Origin: Glandiceps talaboti
Lineage: Eukaryota; Hemichordata; Enteropneusta; Spengelidae
Length of the DNA: 64,000 nt
Reading direction: 5' to 3'
Assembly (NCBI RefSeq): GCF_964340395.1
Contig: NC_135557.1
Span: 14,841,367 to 14,905,366, forward strand
Both the position numbers and the translations under genes were made by a program. A model generated the notes under the pieces. That model saw nothing but the letters and a program-made list of their open reading frames with translations, made no database searches and was not told where the DNA came from. Below are positions 46,228 to 64,000 of this stretch, piece by piece; positions within the stretch are counted from its first letter, which is position 1; each line of letters begins with the position of its first letter.

Positions 46228-46627
46228 ATTGAGACGTATTCTGTAGAGAGCCTGGTATACAAGAATGCATGATCATTACATCGGCTCTTGCAGAAACTGT
46301 GGACTAACAGCTAATGACATAATTATGAAGTTCCTGGACAATGCCAATGAACAAAGGGCGTTAAACTTGAATAATATCTATGATATTACCTACTATACGT
46401 CCTACCACCCATGTGAACTATTCCAATAAAATATACTCATTTCCCAAACTAGGCGTTATGTATAAAGAGTGTCATGTTTGTCTTATTACAAATGCATGAT
46501 GATACATTTGCTTAATTACTCTGTTGTATCTGACAATCACCATCAACTGACGGGCATATCACTTTACAACTTGTCTTGAAGGCAATGCTTGTCATCCACT
46601 AAAAGCACCTGTTTTGCGTCATCTTTC

Positions 46628-46635
46628 AGAAAATA

Positions 46636-46636
<1 letters not shown>
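46628..46636 (+). other. Possible splice acceptor before the first coding exon of the ZZ gene
   Basis: A pyrimidine-rich run ending CATCTTTCAG is followed six bases later by the ATG at 46636. This suggests that a 5' untranslated (or phase-0 coding) exon lies upstream; it was not located. Confidence 0.5.
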
Positions 46637-57691
<11,055 letters not shown>

Positions 57692-57837
57692 GAAGTCTGA
57701 TTTCAGTCTGAGTAGTGGAGAAGAAAATAGTCATGATATCACTTTCATCATATAAGTGTTTGCGAATCCTTTGTAAATATGCGAAGTGGTATTTTGTAGT
57801 ACTATTATCATCGCATACGACAGTTGAAAAACTGACC

Positions 57838-57843
57838 ATTAAA
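57838..57843 (+). terminator. Candidate poly(A) signal ATTAAA of the ZZ gene
   Basis: The common variant ATTAAA lies about 150 bp after the stop codon. No AATAAA is closer. Assigned by position only. Confidence 0.4.
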
Positions 57844-57967
57844 ACTATACATCGAACCTTGTACATCATTGCCGTAGTGCTATGGAGTGGAGCATGACCA
57901 AAAGTTTTCTGGTGGTGGTGGTTGTGGATGGGTGAGTTGGTTGGTTTCGGTGCGTGTGCGTGCGTGC

Positions 57968-58000
57968 GTCTATGTATGTATGTATGTATGTATGTATGTA

Positions 58001-58053
<53 letters not shown>

Positions 58054-58081
58054 ATGTATGTATGTATGTATGTATGTATGC
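57968..58081. repeat. (TATG)n-(GT)n-(TATG)n microsatellite
   Basis: Symmetrical arrangement of TATG, GT and TATG tracts downstream of the ZZ gene. Confidence 0.95.
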
Positions 58082-59109
58082 ATAAGTCATGTTTGATGAG
58101 ATTTTAGCCTATATATGATGTGCTTGTTATTACATACAGTGAAACCTGGATCGTAGAAACAAAATGATGTCTTCTTACTTACGTTTATAGCCTGGCTCAA
58201 CAAAGTTGATGTACGTATATCATATTTTTATTCACTGACATGATAAAAAGTACAATTTATATGTTGCGCGGAACTTTAAAAACAACCGGAAATATATATA
58301 TATATATATATCCCCCGACGGGGGAAATGTAGCAGTGTTAGTTGGATAGTTATCATATTACAATATAGAATTTGTGGAATTTTCTCGAGCCAGTCTTGTT
58401 TCTGCTCTCCTTGTTTCAGATTATTCTTTCTTATTTGAAGTGTGTGCAAAGAAAACTTTTGGTTTGTCAAACGTTATGCTCCCTTTTGTAAGTAGTTTAG
58501 AATTATACGACACTTTTAATGTGAAACTGAATGTTGCTGCGATCCAGACATGCTATCACTTTTGGCTTGTTTCTCTAAAACTAACAAAAATGTCAATATG
58601 TTTTACTTGACTTTCCTGTTTCAGTTATCCGTAAATAGATTAATTCGCTACGCTACAAACGTGAGCAAAACGTAGTTATACAACATCCACTTGTGTTTAC
58701 TTTTCAAATAACTATTTCATTCACGAGCAACAACTCGGTTTGAACAATATAATATACTAGTCTTGCTGCTAGACGTTCGGGCTTTCTTCCGATATGATAA
58801 GCGAAGCTGAATATGGATGACAAAAATAGCCATTGTCTTCTGTTTGTGCTTGTCGTCAATGCGGTTCTCTGATTGGCAGTTATTTTAATATATCCCAGAA
58901 CTGCAGAGATAACTTTTGCTAATTTTGGATGTTCCATCCTCGATAGCGATGTTCGGTCGTGTGTCGTATTGTATCGGAAGAACACCCGAGCTCTAGCAGC
59001 TAGACTAATAATATACAAGATGCTCACGCGAGTCACTAATTAACAGCGACAAATTAAGTTAAATATTCACTAAGTGATTGATCGTGACTTGTATTTAATT
59101 GACGCCTTG

Positions 59110-59207
<98 letters not shown>

Positions 59208-61590
59208 GTATGACATCATCAAAGCCGTAATGTAACCGTCATTCTTGGCGAAAAGTTGCATCTACATAACCTTGTTTAATCCAAATTAGGACACTGGCAT
59301 CTTTCAAAATGAATGTTTCAAGGTCTGTAGAATCCAATAGAATAAATGTTTTTTTTCTTCTGATTTTTGACAACCAAAATCTTAGTCTGGCTTGTTATGT
59401 GAAGTTTGAATCTGCCATTAGTGAATACCCGAATGCCTGTTCCTGAAGAATGGTCGAGAACCTTAACCTACGCTGGTCTAGATGAAAAAAAAAAACATTG
59501 CATAGAAGAACAGTCAATTTTACAGACAGTTATGAAATCTATGGACTATATTTTTGAATATATTCAGTGTTTTAAAATATACCAGTCATTACCCGCTCCT
59601 AGGCCTGTCACTAGAATCACTCTCAATAAAGTTTGGTTGGGTTTGGTGTGGTATAGTATGGTAAGGAGTATAATGCACTGGTGGTAAGTTGCATATATAG
59701 GGAGAGTCTGTTGCATTGGATATCACGATTATCGTTACTATTAATGGAGGGTAGTATAACGCTAATATCTACTACTTACATTGTGCCTGAAACAATCCTT
59801 GGGCAGAAATCATAGAAAGACACGGATAACAGTTTCTCATGCAGACATCTTGAAGATATGTACGCATAACACTGACGCAATTGAAAATAACACTTTAATC
59901 TAATCAAATAATTAATATTGTTAGTTATACGCTATCGATTGATTGTCGTACAAAGGTACATGTATACATGTCACTCCCCACTGAGAGTAAACATTTAAAC
60001 AGGACAACCAATCAAGAACAAATCACTATGATATACTAATATTATATCATTGTTCGACTTTGGTAGGAATATTCAATTTATGAAGCAATGTCGCAAAACC
60101 TTGATTGGACAGTATTCGCTAGGATAACTTCCAATGTTATGATTATAAAATGATTTTATATAAAACCTTCGTAAACTAGACATTCAAATAAGCGCGCCTT
60201 CCGTATTTTTGTAATGGTGACCATGGTAAGGAGTAAAATGTCGTAATTAAGATCGTATAATCTTGCATTCTTAGGGGAATATGGCATACCACTGCTACCT
60301 CATGTGTTAGGACTAGGGTTTGGGTTAAGTTTAGGGTTGGGGCGAGGCACCGTACTTATGCATAATATCAGACCATTGCAATCACATCGCTATTTAGTGA
60401 GTAATTGTTTGATGTGGTGGGAGGAGAGAAAATAGTCAAAATGTGCCCCACGGGAGTAAAACGTGAACAATTAGGTAAGATGTTGTGGTGATGTTGCCCT
60501 CGGTCCTGACAATATCGTGAGCTTACCAAGTAATGTCTGTTAGTTAATGTTCTGGCCTTTAGTTCACTGAGTCAATGAGATTCAAACACAGGTATTGGTA
60601 AATACAGAGCTGCTTTCTCACAAATTCATAATCGTAGTAGTCCGCAAATAACCAATACCTTTACAATTGTCAACGTGTTATACGTAGTAGTGGTGGGATT
60701 AGATCCTTTAAAACAATTGATTCTTGAAATACCGTTGGAAAGGCGTTCGTCCAGGAAAATAAAAAACTAACGTAAAAGACGCAATAACGATGAAATAAAG
60801 GTAAATACAGGAAAACCAGCCTATCTAACATCAGATTTTAATCAGATTGGTTGCGCTCCAACAATTAAGAAGCACAAATCTAAAGACTTTGCCCGTTCGG
60901 AAGGCATAAACTTTAAATCTGGTTTTGAAATATTTTAATGGGCGAGGGTCACGTCTTACAGAAGGGAAATTGAGGAAGGGGTTAGTTTTAGTACGACGGT
61001 GATGGAGAAGGTAATACTTTAGGCAACTGCAGAGGCCTCATTTCTCCGGTCTTCCCCAATGCTTGAGTAGAACAATGAAATCTGTTACGGAAGCTGTCGT
61101 CAGCAGTTGAGCAGTTGAAGGTGGGGAGGGTTGGCAAACAGTGATGGTGGTGGTGGGGGAGATAAGGTAGGGTGGGTTGGGCAAATGGTGGTGGTAGTTG
61201 GGGGGGGGGGGTTGAGTCATATTTTAGAAAATGGATCTAAGAAATGGTCAGTATTGCAGCTATCTTTTGGAGTTCTGATAGTCACCCGTAGCTATTTTGC
61301 CTGTAGTGCCTTCACAGAATCCCACCATGGTTATTTTGTCGTTGATAATCACGAAAGCCTTTAAAGGTCATTATACCGATCTATGTATTGGCATACAGTC
61401 CTTACCACGTCACAGCTGGCAGCATTTCACCCAGGTGTTTGAAATGCTTTACTGTGGGTTGGGGTTGGGGTGGGGATGGCGATCTTTAGAGCAGAGAATA
61501 GGGGCAGAGCCTCATTTTAGGAAATGGGTTGACGTAGGGTCACATTTTACTCGGCAATTTAATTTGTTTGGTGGTCGGAGATCTACTTTT
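58082..61590. other. Non-coding stretch, no gene recognised
   Basis: Short frames only. Contains (AT)n runs near 58.29 kb and 59.11-59.20 kb, GGT/GGGG-rich simple sequence near 61.14-61.21 kb, and degenerate telomere-like GGGTTTGGGTT text near 60.31 kb. Confidence 0.45.
59108..59204. repeat. (TA)n microsatellite
   Basis: About 48 TA units without interruption. Confidence 0.96.
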
Positions 61591-62106
61591 CTTGAGTAGG
61601 GTGACCCAGTTGTTCATTATGGGATCGTGTTATCTCTTCATTTTTATAATGACATGATTTAGGATACAAACATGTGAGGCCGTATGTTGTCAATTTACGT
61701 ACAGTTTTAACAGGACTTAGAACCACTGACGATAACAACATCGTTGATTTGATCATGCCGAAATGTAAGGACTGCTGGACCTAAAGCCACCACTCATTAT
61801 GTTGTTTAGACGAGTGATTTATGAATACTAATGTTCTGCATTTCAAAGTAGTTGTGGCATTTAGTTTACTCAATACATGACATTTGACACTTGCTCTACT
61901 AAGAACAAATGATTTAGTAGCTGTATAAGATTATTATTTGCATGGATTATCTCTTCTTATTTTCAAACAATGGTTGGCAATGTACCAGGAACACTTGAAA
62001 ATAATCAAGTACGTCACATCAAGTCCTGTAAATAAAGCCTGAAAAAAAAATTCGATAATCAACATCGTTGATACGATATCAAGTAAATAGGGTAATGATC
62101 AGTATG
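61591..62106. repeat. Direct repeat >500 bp, copy 1
   Basis: Starts CTTGAGTAGGGTG and matches 63485-64000 throughout, with few differences (for example GTGACCCAGTTGTTC versus GTGCCCCAGTTGCTC). No coding function recognised. It may extend further right, because copy 2 is cut by the window end. Confidence 0.92.
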
Positions 62107-62984
62107 ATTGTTTTATAAGTTTAAAATGTACCAGCTAGGTCACCAAAAGTATACGTAGGTCAAAACGTTCATATGTTCAGTGATTTGCCCGTCCCTTAAA
62201 ATCCATGTACAGACATCTCTGTCATATCTATAGCTTTTGGGGACCTTGAGGTCTTCAGTATTGTTATATTTGTCATAATTATAGACCTCGATATCAGTAG
62301 TCTTGGCAAGACGATTTTGTAATTAAGCATCACCAAAATTGCTGTATGTTTCCTTAACGACTATATCAGTTGCTATTTTGTGACTGATTTTCATCTATAA
62401 CAACCATGTCTTATGTATATATTACACTTTCCACCAACGTTTTTATAAAAATATAGAAAAAATAAGATGACCATGAATTGTTTTACTATGACCTTGACCT
62501 TTGATCGGAAATGTCAAATAAGCAATGAGTTGCCCGTCTCCCCAAACATACATACACATATTATGATTATGATTATAGCACTTCTGGAGCCTGAGATTTG
62601 ACGTTTTTTAATGTTTAGCATCCTTCAAAATAATCCAACCATTACCATGGAAACTGCCTCCTGCGAATTTGCGCAATAAGAATTCAGAGGGGCAACATCA
62701 GTTTTTTGATGGCCCAGATATTACTCTAACTAAATATGATGTCAAAAATTGTACTTCAAACCATGTAAGGTAACATGGTTTGGACCTTGTCGTCCTGACT
62801 AAGGTTGGCTGAAATGGATCACAAATAACTGTTCTGCCTGTCTACTCAACCGATTGTAGATGTCAGGTATTTAGGTAGCAGTATTATCGGCTGATCCTAC
62901 CGCCACCTAGTGGAATTTGTCATTCTGATGAGGATCGTCGAACTAAATATGTGCACCACCTGCAAGGAGGTCCATAGACTATTA
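62107..62984. other. Non-coding stretch, no gene recognised
   Basis: Contains two loosely similar blocks (about 62150-62260 and about 62500-62600) sharing TTGCCCGTC and a TATAGC.CTT.TGG..CCT.GA run, suggesting a decayed repeat. Confidence 0.45.
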
Positions 62985-63484
62985 AATTAAAATATCAGAC
63001 GATGTTATGTCTACTACAAGTTGACTGTTGTTGACAATTATGGACGGTGTTTTTGGTAAATTTGTTAGAATATTGTAATTCGAATTGCCTCAAAATTATT
63101 TTAGATCCCTAGTTTATTTCATTCATCATTACAATTTTCCAGGGTTAAAGCTGTAAGACACTGGAATTATTTATAGCCAACCTCAAAAATCCTTTTTTGC
63201 TTTTTTTGTGCATTTCCTAGTAATTATTTTTCTGAGATTTTGTGTAATTTTCATAACAGTAGATTTTTTGTAAAATGGTGACTATAATATAAAAGTATAC
63301 AACAATATTTTACCAACTTTCTGTGTAAAATGTGTTTTATAGTGAGACATCATATGAAACCACTAACCACTTTATTATATCGCTAAAACAAAACTACATA
63401 GTGAACAACTGAACCACTTCTACATGTTACCAAAATAAAAAATACAACAAACAGCGGAGCTATTCTGACCGATAGGTCGCTTGT
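62985..63484. repeat. Interspersed ~500-bp repeat, copy 2
   Basis: Sister of 3124-3626 in the same orientation, lacking the GT expansion and carrying a ~30-bp extra segment near 63400. Its right end (CTATTCTGACCGATAGGTCGCTTGT) abuts the next repeat directly. Confidence 0.82.
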
Positions 63485-64000
63485 CTTGAGTAGGGTGCCC
63501 CAGTTGCTCATCACGGGATCGTGTTCTCGCTCCATTGATATAATGACATGATTTAGGATACAAACATGTGAGGCCGTATGTTGTCAATTTACGTACAGTT
63601 TTAACAGGTATAGAACCACTGACGATAACAACATCGTTGATTTGATCATGCCGAAATGTAAGGACTGCTGGACCTAAAGCCACCACTCATTATGTTGTTT
63701 AGACGAGTGATTTATGAATACTAATGTTCTGCATTTCAAAGTAGTTGTGGCATTTAGTTTACTCAATACATGACATTTGACACTTGCTCTACTAAGAACA
63801 AATGATTTAGTAGCTGTATAAGATTATTATTTGCATGGATTATCTCTTCTTATTTTCAAACAATGGTTGGCAATGTACCAGGAACACTTGAAAATAATCA
63901 AGTACGTCTCATCAAGTCCTGTAAATAAAGCCTGAAAAAAAAATTCGATAATCAACATCGTTGATACGATATCAAGTAAATAGGGTAATGATCAGTATGA
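63485..64000. repeat. Direct repeat, copy 2 (runs off the window)
   Basis: Second copy of 61591-62106 at an offset of 1894 bp. The match continues to the last base given. Confidence 0.92.

Overview
This is a eukaryotic, AT-rich, intron-containing stretch of what looks like an invertebrate animal genome. The evidence is spliced genes with GT-AG (and one GC-AG) introns, a CR1/L2-type LINE, a Metaviridae (Gypsy-type) retroelement with an envelope gene, Tc1/IS630-type transposase debris, and very long tetranucleotide microsatellites. A lancelet or another marine invertebrate is my best guess; the sequence alone does not fix the species. There are no bacterial operons, rRNAs, tRNAs or CRISPR arrays that I can support.

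Layout. 1-3.8 kb is non-coding with two families of interspersed repeats. 3868-16088 is an apparently complete, very young 12.2 kb LTR retroelement on the minus strand. Its two 700-bp LTRs look identical by eye, it has a 4-bp target duplication (TATG), a primer-binding site, a polypurine tract, gag, pol with a C-terminal chromodomain, an extra 338-codon ORF and a fusion-type env. It interrupts a ~640-bp repeat whose uninterrupted sister copy lies at 1556-2231, so the empty site can be read inside the window. 17.36-19.98 kb is a head-to-tail duplication of a unit carrying a compound CATA/CAGA microsatellite that differs about threefold in length between copies. 20-41 kb is gene-poor: LINE reverse-transcriptase fragments, two foldback (MITE-like) elements, SINE-like units, a pair of diverged duplicates, and two copies of a ~335-bp tandem repeat rich in RFX/X-box-like palindromes. 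41.7-44.6 kb is a 5'-truncated CR1/L2-type LINE with a frameshift, a nonsense codon and a 16-bp duplication. 44.8-46.2 kb holds coiled-coil coding fragments and a truncated DDE transposase.

The one convincing host gene is on the plus strand, 46636-57691. It has eight coding exons encoding an inferred 674-residue protein with an unrecognised N-terminal region and three ZZ-type zinc fingers. Each finger is encoded by a two-exon cassette (linker exon, phase 1 to 2, plus ZZ exon, phase 2 to 1), so it appears to have grown by exon-pair duplication. Its introns are loaded with microsatellites.

The tail (57.7-64 kb) is non-coding and repeat-rich, ending inside a second copy of a >500-bp repeat first seen at 61591.

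The most unusual points are the retroelement's architecture (chromodomain plus env plus an extra ORF with a possible SOCS/BC-box-like tail, and an A AAA AAC frameshift site), the cassette-built triple-ZZ gene with a GC-AG intron, and the repeats that seed clusters of X-box palindromes.
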